The translations under genes and the position numbers were made by a program. This document shows positions 52,979 to 62,559 of a stretch of DNA of 64,000 nt, in pieces. Position 1 is the first letter of the stretch. Each line of letters starts with the position of its first letter. This DNA comes from Cypionkella sp. (GTDB taxonomy: Bacteria > Pseudomonadota > Alphaproteobacteria > Rhodobacterales > Rhodobacteraceae). The stretch spans positions 32,862 through 96,861 of the forward strand of contig NZ_JAUSBA010000032.1 of NCBI RefSeq assembly GCF_030652235.1, read 5' to 3'. The notes under the pieces are model-generated. The model had not been told where the DNA came from. It worked only from the letters and a program-made list of their open reading frames with translations, and did no database searches.

Positions 52979-54250
52979 GCGCCACCAATCCTGCAGTTGC
53001 AGCTTCCAATAGGTCGCCTGCGCCGCAGCCAGACCCAACGGCCCGCCTGCCCAGTCCAGGCCGAATCCCGCAAACATCGCCAAACGGTCGCTTTCGCCCA
53101 AGATCGACTCGGCCAGCACCTTGCCCGCCACCGCGGTGGTGTTCAGCCCATGCCCGCCAAACGCCGTGATATGCCACGCGCCAGGCTCCATCATGCCCAC
53201 CTGCGGCATCAGATGCCGCGCGTAACCCATCTGGCCCGACCAGCTGAGTTCGGTTCGCAACCCCGCCAATTGCGGAAACGCCCCCACCATCTCGCGCCGC
53301 AATTCTTGCGCCACCCCCGCCGCCGAGGCCGCCCGCGTGGTGATCCGCCCGCCCCACAGCAACCGATTGCCGCCCTCGATCACCCGGTAGTAATCCGACG
53401 CGCGGCGATCATCCAAGATCGCCTCGCGGGTGCGAATGGCCGATGCGATCAGATCGGGCGCGACCTCGGACACCATCATATAGGTGGCAATCGGCAGTAC
53501 CGCGCGTTTCAACCGCGGCACCAGCCCATCTGTGTAGCCTCCGGTTGCGAACACAACGCGGGGGCCGCGGGCTTCGCCTTGTGCGGTCTTGACCAGCTTC
53601 TGCGCGCCGCTAAAATGTGCCTGAACCGCAGGGGAGCTTTCAAATATCCGCCCGCCCAGCCGCTCCAATTCCGAAGCCAGCCCGCGCAGATAGTTCAGCG
53701 GGTGAATGTGGAAGGCCTGCGCATCCACAAGCCCATGGAAATAGCGGTCGCTCACCAACCGCTCGCGGATCGCGGCGCGGTCAAGATAAGTCAGCTCGTA
53801 GCCAAAATCCTGTGCAAATTCGGCGGCATAAGCATGCAGATCATCGGCGCGGTCAAAGCGGCGCAGGTTCAACAGGCCCGAGATCGGATCGGCCCCCTCA
53901 ATACGCAACTCGCGGATATAGCCGCGCACCCGGTCCACGCCCTCAATCGTCAAGCGGTGCAGTGCGCGCGCGGCCTCAACCCCAACCCGCGCCGCAATAT
54001 CCTCCGATCCGCAGGCGAAAGCTGGCGAGACGATACCGCCATTCCGTCCCGAGGCACCCCAACCCACTGCTTGAGCCTCCAGCACCAGCGGTTTTAAGCC
54101 ACCCCGCGCAAGTTCCAGTGCGGTCACAAGGCCGGCCAACCCACCGCCGACCACGATCACATCGGCCTCTTCAACGCCTTGCAGCATAGGGCGGGCGCGG
54201 CTTTCGGTCAGGGTTTTGGCGTAATAGGTCGCAGGGTAGGGCAGGGTCAT
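52970..54250 (-). CDS. FAD-dependent oxidoreductase, DAO/PuuB-like
   Basis: DVIVVGGGLAGLVTALELARGGLKPLVLEAQAVGWGASGRNGGIVSPAF. Confidence 0.88.
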   Translation of the reverse strand: MTLPYPATYYAKTLTESRARPMLQGVEEADVIVVGGGLAGLVTALELARGGLKPLVLEAQAVGWGASGRNGGIVSPAFACGSEDIAARVGVEAARALHRLTIEGVDRVRGYIRELRIEGADPISGLLNLRRFDRADDLHAYAAEFAQDFGYELTYLDRAAIRERLVSDRYFHGLVDAQAFHIHPLNYLRGLASELERLGGRIFESSPAVQAHFSGAQKLVKTAQGEARGPRVVFATGGYTDGLVPRLKRAVLPIATYMMVSEVAPDLIASAIRTREAILDDRRASDYYRVIEGGNRLLWGGRITTRAASAAGVAQELRREMVGAFPQLAGLRTELSWSGQMGYARHLMPQVGMMEPGAWHITAFGGHGLNTTAVAGKVLAESILGESDRLAMFAGFGLDWAGGPLGLAAAQATYWKLQLQDWWRER

Positions 54251-54477
54251 GGTAGGGTCCTTCTGGCTGCACAGGTTGTTGCCCTCTGGCTTGTGCGTGT
54301 CAATCTGCCCTGAGCAAGCACTAGCGTCAGCGCTTTCGGCAAAAGGTCAGACCCAACGCTTGCCCGCCGCCGTGCCTTGGATTTCCAGTTGCTTTCAATC
54401 GGCCGTGCGGTAGCGTTTTGCCCAGCACTACATTTTGACCCCAATTCCCTTAGATCCCTTAGCGCAGAGGTGACGCG

Positions 54478-55158
54478 ATGCTGCGGTTTCTGGCTTTTCT
54501 CGCTTTGGCCGCCTGCGGTGCGGTGGATTACGATCACGCCCCGGTTGGCAAGCTGAGCGGCACCGTAGTGGTGATGTGGGTGGGCGAAACCCAAGCGGGC
54601 GAGGGCGATGGCCGTTTCGTCTATGTCCCCTCCGCCACGCCTTTGCGGTTTGAGCGTGCCAATGCGAAGGCCACACTGAAAACCATTCAACCCGAAATGA
54701 TGTATACCGATGGCGGCTCGATCCCGGCTTTGACCCAGGTGTTCAAGGGCTTTTCGCCTTGGGGCTATGCGCCCGCCTATATCCTGCACGACTGGCTGTT
54801 CGTGGCGCGCAAATGCGTCAATGACAACAGCGCCAATTCCGATCAGGCGGCGGTGGCGCAGATGCCTTTCGCGGAATCGGCCACAGTTGCGGCAGAGGTG
54901 ATCCAGACCTTGATCGCCACCCACACCGTGGCGCCAAACGACATCGCGCCGCAGTTGATTTCTGCCGCCGTGGCCGGACCGATCGCCAAATCCCGCTGGA
55001 ATGAGGAAGGGGCCTGCGCCCGCGACAAGGTTAAACCCGCGCATATCGACATGATCCGCCGCGCGCTTCCCGCGCTTTCGACCGCACGGACGGGTCAGCG
55101 GCTGGCAAAAGGCCCGGTGGCGCAAATCGTGCAGGTGATCGACTTCGGCGCGCCCTAA
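54478..55158 (+). CDS. DUF1353 domain putative lipoprotein
   Basis: Lipobox LALAACGAV; YTDGGSIPALTQVFKGFSPWGYAPAYILHDWLF. Confidence 0.8.
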   Translation: MLRFLAFLALAACGAVDYDHAPVGKLSGTVVVMWVGETQAGEGDGRFVYVPSATPLRFERANAKATLKTIQPEMMYTDGGSIPALTQVFKGFSPWGYAPAYILHDWLFVARKCVNDNSANSDQAAVAQMPFAESATVAAEVIQTLIATHTVAPNDIAPQLISAAVAGPIAKSRWNEEGACARDKVKPAHIDMIRRALPALSTARTGQRLAKGPVAQIVQVIDFGAP

Positions 55159-55164
55159 AGCGGG

Positions 55165-55944
55165 TCAGGCGTCGAGTTCAATCCACACAGGCACATGGTC
55201 TGACGGCTTGTCGCCCGCGCGCACCTGTTTGTCGATTTGGCAGTCTTGCAGCAGGTCGGCGGCTTGCGGTGACAGCAGCAGATGATCAATGCGGATGCCG
55301 TTGTTGCGCTCCCACGCGCCCGCCTGATAATCCCAGAACGAATACTGACCCGGCGATTGGTTGCGTGCCCGAAACGCCTCGGTCAGCCCAAGGTTCAACA
55401 GCCGGCGGAAGGCTGCACGACTTTGCGGCAGATAAAGCGCATCCTCGGTCCAAAGTTCCGGCTTGGCCGCATCCTCGGCCTGTGGGATCACGTTATAGTC
55501 GCCGCAGCACACCAGCGGTTCTTCCAGCGGCAGCAGGCTTTTCACCCGCGCCTGCATCCGCGCCATCCACGCCAGCTTATAGTCATATTTCGGCCCCGGT
55601 GCCGGGTTGCCATTGGGCAGATACAGCCCACAGACCCGCACCGCCTTAGCGCCGACCACCGTCGCCTCAATCCAGCGCGCCTGTTCGTCCGCGTCATCCC
55701 CCGGCAGCCCCCGCACCACATCCTCCAGCGGCAATTTCGACAGAATCGCCACGCCGTTGAACGACTTCTGGCCATGGGTTTCCACCCGGTAGCCCATGCC
55801 CTCGAAGACCTCGCGCGGAAACCCCTCGTCCACCGATTTGATTTCCTGCAAGCACACCACATCGGGGTTCGCCGCTGCCAGCCAAGCCGGAAGCGCCTCA
55901 ATCCGCGCCTTGATGCCGTTGATGTTGAACGTGGCGATTTTCAT
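55165..55944 (-). CDS. xth: Exodeoxyribonuclease III
   Basis: MKIATFNINGIKARIEALPAWL, VVCLQEIKSVDEGFP, GDYNVIPQ, IRIDHLLLSP. Confidence 0.95.
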   Translation of the reverse strand: MKIATFNINGIKARIEALPAWLAAANPDVVCLQEIKSVDEGFPREVFEGMGYRVETHGQKSFNGVAILSKLPLEDVVRGLPGDDADEQARWIEATVVGAKAVRVCGLYLPNGNPAPGPKYDYKLAWMARMQARVKSLLPLEEPLVCCGDYNVIPQAEDAAKPELWTEDALYLPQSRAAFRRLLNLGLTEAFRARNQSPGQYSFWDYQAGAWERNNGIRIDHLLLSPQAADLLQDCQIDKQVRAGDKPSDHVPVWIELDA

Positions 55945-55985
55945 GGGAAGCCTCCGGGTTACGGCCCCAGTCTTAAGCTGCCCCC

Positions 55986-56678
55986 TTACGGCAAACAAGC
56001 CAGCCAAAGCGCATCGAGGCGGTCAATCGCGGCCAGATCATAGGCCGAAAGATCCTCCCAATACCGCCCCGAGGGCGCGTAATACCCCAACGCCGCCTCG
56101 CGCGCCTGCGCCTGTGCCACCCGTCCTGCATCAAACGCCAATGGGCGCACCACAGCCAGATCCGACAACGTCGCCCGCGGGCACAACAACCGAGACGGCC
56201 CCACCGACAGGTTCACCACCGCGCAGCCCTGAAGCGCTGCCATCACCATCAACCGCACCGACTTTGCCTCCAGGCTGCGCAGGGTGATGTCGTTGCGCAA
56301 AGGATCTGGCGTGCCTGTGCCATAGAAATGGGTTTGCCCGGCGGGATAGTGCATATCACACCCAAACACCGCCAGAACGCGCGGCCGCAATGCATCCAGC
56401 ACCCAGTAAGCGGCGGTGTAAGCCATCGTCGCGCCAGCATAAACAAAGCCGCCATAGCGGTTTTGCGCGGGCACAAATTCAGCTTCGGTCACCAGCGCCT
56501 GATGCTGAGCGGGTACAGCGATCCGGTCTTGCGGAAAGTCCCACGGATAAATTGAAAAATCCCAATCAGGGCGCACGCGCCACGCGTTGTTGATCGCAAC
56601 CAAAGCATCAAAAGCGCGCGGCCAATCCGCAGCCTGCGTCGCCATCGGGGCCGAGCCCAGCATCAGCACAAATGTCAT
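55986..56678 (-). CDS. Conserved hypothetical protein
   Basis: 230 aa, TFVLMLGSAPMATQAADWPRAFDALVAINNAWRVRPDWDFSIYPWDFP; start 56678. Confidence 0.65.
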   Translation of the reverse strand: MTFVLMLGSAPMATQAADWPRAFDALVAINNAWRVRPDWDFSIYPWDFPQDRIAVPAQHQALVTEAEFVPAQNRYGGFVYAGATMAYTAAYWVLDALRPRVLAVFGCDMHYPAGQTHFYGTGTPDPLRNDITLRSLEAKSVRLMVMAALQGCAVVNLSVGPSRLLCPRATLSDLAVVRPLAFDAGRVAQAQAREAALGYYAPSGRYWEDLSAYDLAAIDRLDALWLACLP

Positions 56679-56733
56679 TTTAGTCCCCAAATTTAGGGTC
56701 CAGAATTAGCGTGCAGTTGCCAGAAATCCAGTG

Positions 56734-57066
56734 TTAAATCGAAAACGACGTGCCGCAGCCGCAGGCACTTGCCACATTGGGATTTTCAATCACAAATCGC
56801 GCGCCGATCAACTCTTCGCTGAAATCAATCACTGCATTGGCCAGAAACGGCAAAGACACCTGATCGACCAACACCGATTGGCCGTCGCCTTCGATCACCA
56901 GATCATCCGCCGCAGGTGCATCCAGCTTGATATCATACTGAAAGCCCGAACAGCCGCCGCCCTCAACCGCCACCCGCAACGCCTTCTTTTCGCCGGTCAT
57001 TTCGGCAATTTCCGCCAGTCGCGCAAAGGCGCGGGGGGTGACACGGGGGGGCAGGTTCAATTCCAT
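56734..57066 (-). CDS. erpA: A-type iron-sulfur cluster insertion protein (ErpA/IscA/HesB)
   Basis: LRVAVEGGGCSGFQYDIKLD and C-terminal ACGCGTSFSI. Confidence 0.93.
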   Translation of the reverse strand: MELNLPPRVTPRAFARLAEIAEMTGEKKALRVAVEGGGCSGFQYDIKLDAPAADDLVIEGDGQSVLVDQVSLPFLANAVIDFSEELIGARFVIENPNVASACGCGTSFSI

Positions 57067-57141
57067 GGCATTTCTCTATCCATTGGCGGCTAATTCCGAA
57101 TATAGGGGATGCGAACGCATACAACAAGAACGGCCCTGCAT

Positions 57142-58305
57142 ATGCTTGCCCCTTTCGCCTGCCAACCCGACCAATCGCGCGGCCGCCTGCACCAAGAGCG
57201 GATGTCCAGCTTTCGCTCGCCGTTCCAACGCGACCGCGACCGCATCATCCATTCTTCGGCCTTCCGCCGCCTGAAGCATAAAACCCAAGTCTTTGTCGAA
57301 CATGAAGGCGATTACTACCGCACCCGCCTGACCCATTCGATCGAGGTCGCACAAGTCGCCCGCACCATCTCGGGTGTGCTGGGCCTGAACACTGATCTCG
57401 CCGAAGCCATCGCTTTGGCGCATGACCTTGGCCACACCCCGTTCGGCCATACCGGAGAAGACGCGCTCGCTTTGCTGATGGCCCCCTACGGCGGCTTTGA
57501 TCACAACGCTCAAGCCTTGCGCATCGTCACCCGGCTGGAACGCCACTATGCCGATTTCGACGGGCTCAACCTGACATGGGAAAGCCTTGAAGGCATCGCC
57601 AAGCACAATGGCCCGGTCACAGGCCCCAATGCCGACGAAAAGCACAGCGGACCGCTGCCCTATGCCTTGGCGGAAGTGAACGCCCAGTGGGATCTGGAAC
57701 TGCACACCCACGCCAGTGCCGAAGCGCAAGTCGCAGCCATCGCCGATGACGTCGCCTATTCGCACCACGATCTGCATGACGGCCTGCGCTCTGGCCTGTT
57801 CGATGAAAATGACCTGATGGAACTGCCCGTCACCGGCCCGGCCTTCGCCGAAGTCGATGCCCTCTACCCCGGCCTTGATAAAATGCGCCGCCGCCACGAG
57901 GCCCTGCGCCGGGTGTTTGGTCGTATGGTCGAAGACGTGATTTCCGTGGCCAAAAACCGCCTCGATGCCGCTCAGCCGCAATCGGTCGAAGACGTCCGTG
58001 CAATGGGCCTAACCATCATCCGGTTCTCAAAGCCGCTCTACCAAGAACTCAAAGCCATCCGCAGCTTTCTGTTTCACCGCATGTATCGCGCGCCCTCGGT
58101 GATCGTGATGCGCAAACAAGTCACCGAAGTCGTCAACGGCCTGTTCCCGCTCTACCTCGCCCAGCCGGAAATGCTGCCCGAAGAGTGGCGCACCGACATC
58201 ACCGCCGCCCAGACCGAGACCGAACTCGCCCGCCTCGTCGCCGATTACGTCGCCGGGATGACGGATCGGTTTGCGCTGCAAGAGGGGCAAAGATTGCTGG
58301 GATAG
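57142..58305 (+). CDS. dgt: dGTP triphosphohydrolase-like HD-domain protein
   Basis: RDRIIHSSAFRRLKHKTQVFVEHEGDYYRTRLTHSIEVAQVARTI, AHDLGHTPFGHTGEDAL. Confidence 0.95.
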   Translation: MLAPFACQPDQSRGRLHQERMSSFRSPFQRDRDRIIHSSAFRRLKHKTQVFVEHEGDYYRTRLTHSIEVAQVARTISGVLGLNTDLAEAIALAHDLGHTPFGHTGEDALALLMAPYGGFDHNAQALRIVTRLERHYADFDGLNLTWESLEGIAKHNGPVTGPNADEKHSGPLPYALAEVNAQWDLELHTHASAEAQVAAIADDVAYSHHDLHDGLRSGLFDENDLMELPVTGPAFAEVDALYPGLDKMRRRHEALRRVFGRMVEDVISVAKNRLDAAQPQSVEDVRAMGLTIIRFSKPLYQELKAIRSFLFHRMYRAPSVIVMRKQVTEVVNGLFPLYLAQPEMLPEEWRTDITAAQTETELARLVADYVAGMTDRFALQEGQRLLG

Positions 58306-58315
58306 CCTACTTACG

Positions 58316-58409
58316 CTTAGGTCATCCTCTGTGCTCAAATATCCCCGCCGGAGGCTCCTCCGGCCAACCTCGGATGCCTCCGGCGAGAGTATTTAAGCCG
58401 ATGTGAAAG
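58316..58409. repeat. Dispersed intergenic palindrome, copy E (between convergent dgt and ankyrin gene)
   Basis: ggtcatcctctgtgctcaaatatccccgccggaggc ... gcctccggcgagagtatttaag. Confidence 0.75.
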
Positions 58410-58425
58410 CCCAAAAGCACCAATT

Positions 58426-59094
58426 CTACCGCAGCAGATCAGCAACCCCCTGATGCCCCGCCTGCACCGCATAATCGCGCGGCGTGGCATGGGCAAAACC
58501 CTCATCGCGCAAACTTGCGTCTGCCCCACGCGACAGCAGCACCTGCACGACCTCTCCCAATCCCAAAGCCGCTGCCACATGCAGCGGCGTCAGCCCTTGG
58601 CGTGAGGCGGCATTGATCGCAGCCCCAGCTTCCAGCAAAGCCACAATCAGCGGCAGCGGGTCTTGCGGGGCGTCGTCATACGCATCCACGATTGCCGCGC
58701 GCTCGACCGCCGCTTGCAAGGCTGACCGTCCGTCCTTATCGACGCCGTCCAGCGCCACGCCCTGCGCCAAAAACCATTGCAACGTGGCCAAACTGCCCAA
58801 ATCAATCGCGTTGAACAGCCATGGCTGGCCAGCAAAGCTGTCCGAACTGGCGGCAAACTCCGGCCCCAACCGCGCCAAAAACCCGGTATCGCCCGTTTGC
58901 AGCGCCTCAACAATCTGATCATAATCCGCGATCAGTGCCAGATCATCCGACACGGGAGCATGGGCTTGCTGCCGAGACAACAGGGCCAAAGCCCGCCCAG
59001 AAATCCGCCATGCCAGCCGCGCGAAAAAAACCAGACGGCCCCCCCAAGCGCGCAATCGGGCAGAAAATGGGGGCGGATTTTCAAACATCATCAC
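58426..59094 (-). CDS. Ankyrin-repeat protein
   Basis: INAASRQGLTPLHVAAALGLGEVVQVLLSRGADASLRD. Confidence 0.88.
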   Translation of the reverse strand: MMMFENPPPFSARLRAWGGRLVFFARLAWRISGRALALLSRQQAHAPVSDDLALIADYDQIVEALQTGDTGFLARLGPEFAASSDSFAGQPWLFNAIDLGSLATLQWFLAQGVALDGVDKDGRSALQAAVERAAIVDAYDDAPQDPLPLIVALLEAGAAINAASRQGLTPLHVAAALGLGEVVQVLLSRGADASLRDEGFAHATPRDYAVQAGHQGVADLLR

Positions 59095-59188
59095 ACTTTG
59101 CCACGCGTATCAAAACTTAACAAATCCTGAATGGGCATCAGTAAGCCATTGATTTTGCGTCACGCAAAATCTGTCCACGCGTGGACCC

Positions 59189-59653
59189 TCAGCTTTTCCG
59201 CGCAGCCAGTCCCCAGACCACTGCCAGCCCAGCCGAAATAATCGCATTCCACCCCGCCATCGAAACCCCCAGCGCAGCCCACGGCACCGCATCGCAGCGC
59301 ACCGGTTTTCCGACCGCAATATCGGTGTTCAAAAGGTCGCCTGCACTGATTCCCTGCAATGTATCCACCGTGCAGGTCGCCAGCCCCGCGAACCATCCCA
59401 ACTCGACCCCGGCATGATAAAACCCGATCCCCGCCGTGACCAGCAGGGCGATCATCCCCAGCAGCGGCAGAGCAGCCCCCCGGCCCCGCAACGCCAGCAG
59501 CCCGATCAAGATCGCCACCCCATGCGGCCAGCGCTGATAGAGGCACAAAACGCAAGGGATCAACCCGCCGAAATACTGGAAAGCAAACGCCCCCCCTAGC
59601 AAACCTGCCGAGCCCAGCGTGGCAATCCAGATCAAAGAGTTCCGCGTCATCAA
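59189..59653 (-). CDS. dsbB: Disulfide bond formation protein B family
   Basis: YFGGLIPCVLCLYQRWPHGVAILIG; paired cysteines and four TM segments. Confidence 0.88.
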   Translation of the reverse strand: MMTRNSLIWIATLGSAGLLGGAFAFQYFGGLIPCVLCLYQRWPHGVAILIGLLALRGRGAALPLLGMIALLVTAGIGFYHAGVELGWFAGLATCTVDTLQGISAGDLLNTDIAVGKPVRCDAVPWAALGVSMAGWNAIISAGLAVVWGLAARKS

Positions 59654-59657
59654 AGCC

Positions 59658-60245
59658 TCACATCATCCGGGTCGCAAGCCAGATCAGCCCGCCAACCACC
59701 ACCAACCCGCCGACAATCAGTGCCAACCGCCGCTCGATAAAGCCCGTCACTTGCGCCCCGTAGCGTTGCAAAAGATAGGCCAGCAGATAAAACCGCCCGC
59801 CTCGCGCCACAATCGCCGACAAGATGAACCATTTCAGATCGAATGACACCACCCCTGACAAGATCGTGACCACCTTCATCGGCGGCAAATGCGAAAGCCC
59901 GGAGGTGATCAGCATCACCAGAATAGCGGTATCGCCGGTCTGCGCCTTCAACGCTTCAAACGCACCGAGCTTGCCGTAAAACTCCAAAGCCGGGCGAGCG
60001 AGAAGATCAAAGGCATAGTGCCCGATCATCCAGCCAAAGATGCCGCCCAGCACCGAAGTGATCGTCGCAATCAACGCATAGCGCCAGACCCGATCTGGCC
60101 GCGCCAGACACATCGGAACGAACAGCACATCCGCAGGGATCGGAAACACCGAGCTTTCCACAAACGACACCGCCCCCATCGCAGGTTCGGCATAGCGCGA
60201 ACCCGCCCAGTGCAGCGTCCAGTTATACAGCTTGCGAAACATCAA
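59658..60245 (-). CDS. YqaA/DedA-like SNARE-associated membrane protein
   Basis: SFVESSVFPIPADVLFVPMCLARPDRVWRYALIATITSVLGGIFGWMIG. Confidence 0.9.
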   Translation of the reverse strand: MMFRKLYNWTLHWAGSRYAEPAMGAVSFVESSVFPIPADVLFVPMCLARPDRVWRYALIATITSVLGGIFGWMIGHYAFDLLARPALEFYGKLGAFEALKAQTGDTAILVMLITSGLSHLPPMKVVTILSGVVSFDLKWFILSAIVARGGRFYLLAYLLQRYGAQVTGFIERRLALIVGGLVVVGGLIWLATRMM

Positions 60246-60374
60246 GGGCTCTCCGCGATTTTGCGCCCAATGGCCACGCGCGCAGGCTCAGGTCAAGAGG
60301 GCGCTTCCGCGCAACCCGATTGCGCTTCGCGCGTTGAGAGTTAAAATTGGCCAAAACAAGTTGGAGTGCAGTTG

Positions 60375-61235
60375 ATGGAATGGCGTGGACGCAGGGGCAG
60401 CGGCAATATCGAAGATCGACGCGGCGTCCGGGGCACCCGCGGGGCCAGCATCGGCGGCGTGGGTGGCATTGGCGTGATCGCGGTGGTGGTGATCGGGTAT
60501 TTTCTGGGATTTGATCTGACGCCGCTGTTGAACGACAGCCAAACCCAAACCCAGCAAACGGGTGCTCCGGTTGAGATCAGCGATGCCGACAAGCAGGCCG
60601 GGCAGTTCGTCTCGGTGGTGCTGGCAGATACGGAAGATATTTGGGTTAAGGTGTTCAAGCAGCAGCTGCGCGCGACTTATGTGCCTGCCAAGCTGGTGCT
60701 TTTTAAGGGTGTGACAAACTCTCCTTGCGGTGATGCCTCGGGGGCGACGGGGCCGTTCTATTGCCCCCGCGACAAGAAAGTTTACCTCGACACCGATTTT
60801 TTCACCACGATGTCGCGCCAACTGGGCGCGGGGGGTGATTTCGCGATGGCCTATGTGGTGGCGCATGAAATCGGGCACCATGTGCAAGACGAGTTGGGGA
60901 TTCTGAACAAAGCCAACGAGGTCCGCAGCCAGTCTTCGGAAGCGGACAGCAACGAGATTTCGGTGCGGATCGAATTGCAGGCCGATTGTCTGGCCGGGAT
61001 TTGGGCGCGTGAGGTGCAGCAGACCTATGGCACCATTGAGAAAGGCGATTTTGAAGAAGCCATCACCGCCGCCAAGCAGATCGGCGACGACACCCTGCAG
61101 CGCAATGCGGGTCAGGTGCCGATGCCAGAAAGCTTTACCCATGGCACTTCGGCGCAACGCTCGAAATGGTTCATCACTGGGCTGAAGTCTGGCCAGATGG
61201 GTACCTGTGACACCTTCAGAACGAATAACCTTTAG
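60375..61235 (+). CDS. YpfJ-like neutral zinc metallopeptidase
   Basis: MEWRGRRGSGNIEDRRG N-terminus, VAHEIGHHVQDELG. Confidence 0.93.
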   Translation: MEWRGRRGSGNIEDRRGVRGTRGASIGGVGGIGVIAVVVIGYFLGFDLTPLLNDSQTQTQQTGAPVEISDADKQAGQFVSVVLADTEDIWVKVFKQQLRATYVPAKLVLFKGVTNSPCGDASGATGPFYCPRDKKVYLDTDFFTTMSRQLGAGGDFAMAYVVAHEIGHHVQDELGILNKANEVRSQSSEADSNEISVRIELQADCLAGIWAREVQQTYGTIEKGDFEEAITAAKQIGDDTLQRNAGQVPMPESFTHGTSAQRSKWFITGLKSGQMGTCDTFRTNNL

Positions 61236-61239
61236 TGAT

Positions 61240-61357
61240 GATTTGCTTGTGCAAATCCTGTTGACGCGGACAAGAGGCGCGGCTAAACCGCGCCTCGGAC
61301 CAGTCAAGTATTGGTCCTGACACTTCGGACCGCTCTGCGGTCGCTACCAAGAAGTGT
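61240..61357. repeat. Run of four hairpins between ypfJ and tRNA-Leu
   Basis: GATTTGC-ttgt-GCAAATC (61240-61257); GAGGCGCGG-ctaaa-CCGCGCCTC (61274-61296); GGACCA...TGGTCC (61297-61317); ACACTTC(gGACCGCtctGCGGTC...)GAAGTGT (61320-61357). Confidence 0.8.
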
Positions 61358-61364
61358 AAAATGT

Positions 61365-61448
61365 GCGGGCGTGGCGGAATGGTAGACGCGACAGACTCAA
61401 AATCTGTTTTCGCAAGGAGTGCCGGTTCGAGTCCGGCCGCCCGTACCA
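61365..61448 (+). tRNA. tRNA-Leu (anticodon CAA), CCA encoded
   Basis: GCGGGCG acceptor, ACAGA-CTCAAAA-TCTGT anticodon arm, GGTTCGAGTCC T-loop, CGCCCGT-A-CCA end. Confidence 0.93.
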
Positions 61449-61558
61449 AGCAATTTCCCTAAATGGGCGCTATATCAGCCCAATAAGGGAAAGCCTTAAC
61501 CTAGCGCAGCGCGAATTTCCCTTAAAGCTTGCTATCGCGCCCGATTTGGCCCTTCGTG

Positions 61559-61585
61559 TTACGCATGAATTCCTCACATGCGTAA
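61559..61585. promoter_or_regulatory. Inverted repeat TTACGCATG-N9-CATGCGTAA just upstream of the integrase ATG
   Basis: Perfect 9-bp arms, ends 2 bp before ATG 61588. Confidence 0.6.
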
Positions 61586-61587
61586 TC

Positions 61588-62559
61588 ATGGCAAGCTTTA
61601 GAAAACTCCCGTCAGGTAACACCCGCGCCGAAGTGTCCCGTCAGGGCAGAAGACTATCCAAGGTTTTCCCGACAAAGCAAGCCGCCAAAGAGTGGGCGGC
61701 GCGGCAGGAATTCTTGATTCTGGACGCTGCCGATAAGCCGGTTGATCACGGCACCTTTGCCCAGGCGATGGATCGGTATGCCCGCGAAGTCTCACCCACC
61801 AAGCGCGGGGAGTGGTGGGAGGTTCTGAAGCTGAAGAACTTCTGTGCCGATCCCATTGCCGAAACGAACATGGCAAAGCTGACACCCGAGCTGTTTGCGA
61901 AGTGGCGCGACAAGCGATCCACACAGGTCAAGCCCGCGACGGTGGCGCGTGAGATGCAGCTGATGTCTGCGGTGTTGACCTGTGCGCGCCGCGAATGGGG
62001 CATGATCGCTATCAACCCGATGTCGGATGTGCGCCGCCCCAAGAAGCCCGAATCGCGCGACCGGCTACCGACTGAGGATGAGTTGCTGCGGCTGGCCCAT
62101 GCCGCTGGCGATGATCTGACCACGGCCACGGCGCGGGCGTTCCATGCGTTCAAGTTTGCGCTGGAAACAGCAATGCGGTCTGGTGAGATTGTGGCGCTGA
62201 CCCGCGACCGCATTGATCTGAAGCGCCGGGTGGCAAAGCTGACCCACACCAAGAATGGGCGTTCGCGCGAGGTGCCGTTGTCATCAGAGGCGGTGCGGCT
62301 GATTGAGGCACTGCCGCAGGATCTTGACCCGGTGTTCGGGCTGGACAATCGCCTGATAGATGCGCTGTGGCGCAAGGTGCGCGACAAGGCCAAGGCAGAT
62401 GGGTTGAACTTCCACGACAGTCGGCACGCGGCGATCACGCGGCTTTCGACAAAGCTGGATGTGCTGGCGCTGGCCCGGATGGTGGGGCATTCCGATCTGC
62501 GGATGCTGCAAGTTTATTACAATGAGAGCGCAGAGAATTTGGCAAAGCGGCTGGATTAG
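61588..62559 (+). CDS. Tyrosine recombinase / phage integrase
   Basis: ALETAMRSGEIVALTRDRID, FHDSRHAAITRLS, MVGHSDLRMLQVYYNES (R..HxxR..H..Y catalytic set); directly downstream of tRNA-Leu. Confidence 0.95.
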   Translation: MASFRKLPSGNTRAEVSRQGRRLSKVFPTKQAAKEWAARQEFLILDAADKPVDHGTFAQAMDRYAREVSPTKRGEWWEVLKLKNFCADPIAETNMAKLTPELFAKWRDKRSTQVKPATVAREMQLMSAVLTCARREWGMIAINPMSDVRRPKKPESRDRLPTEDELLRLAHAAGDDLTTATARAFHAFKFALETAMRSGEIVALTRDRIDLKRRVAKLTHTKNGRSREVPLSSEAVRLIEALPQDLDPVFGLDNRLIDALWRKVRDKAKADGLNFHDSRHAAITRLSTKLDVLALARMVGHSDLRMLQVYYNESAENLAKRLD

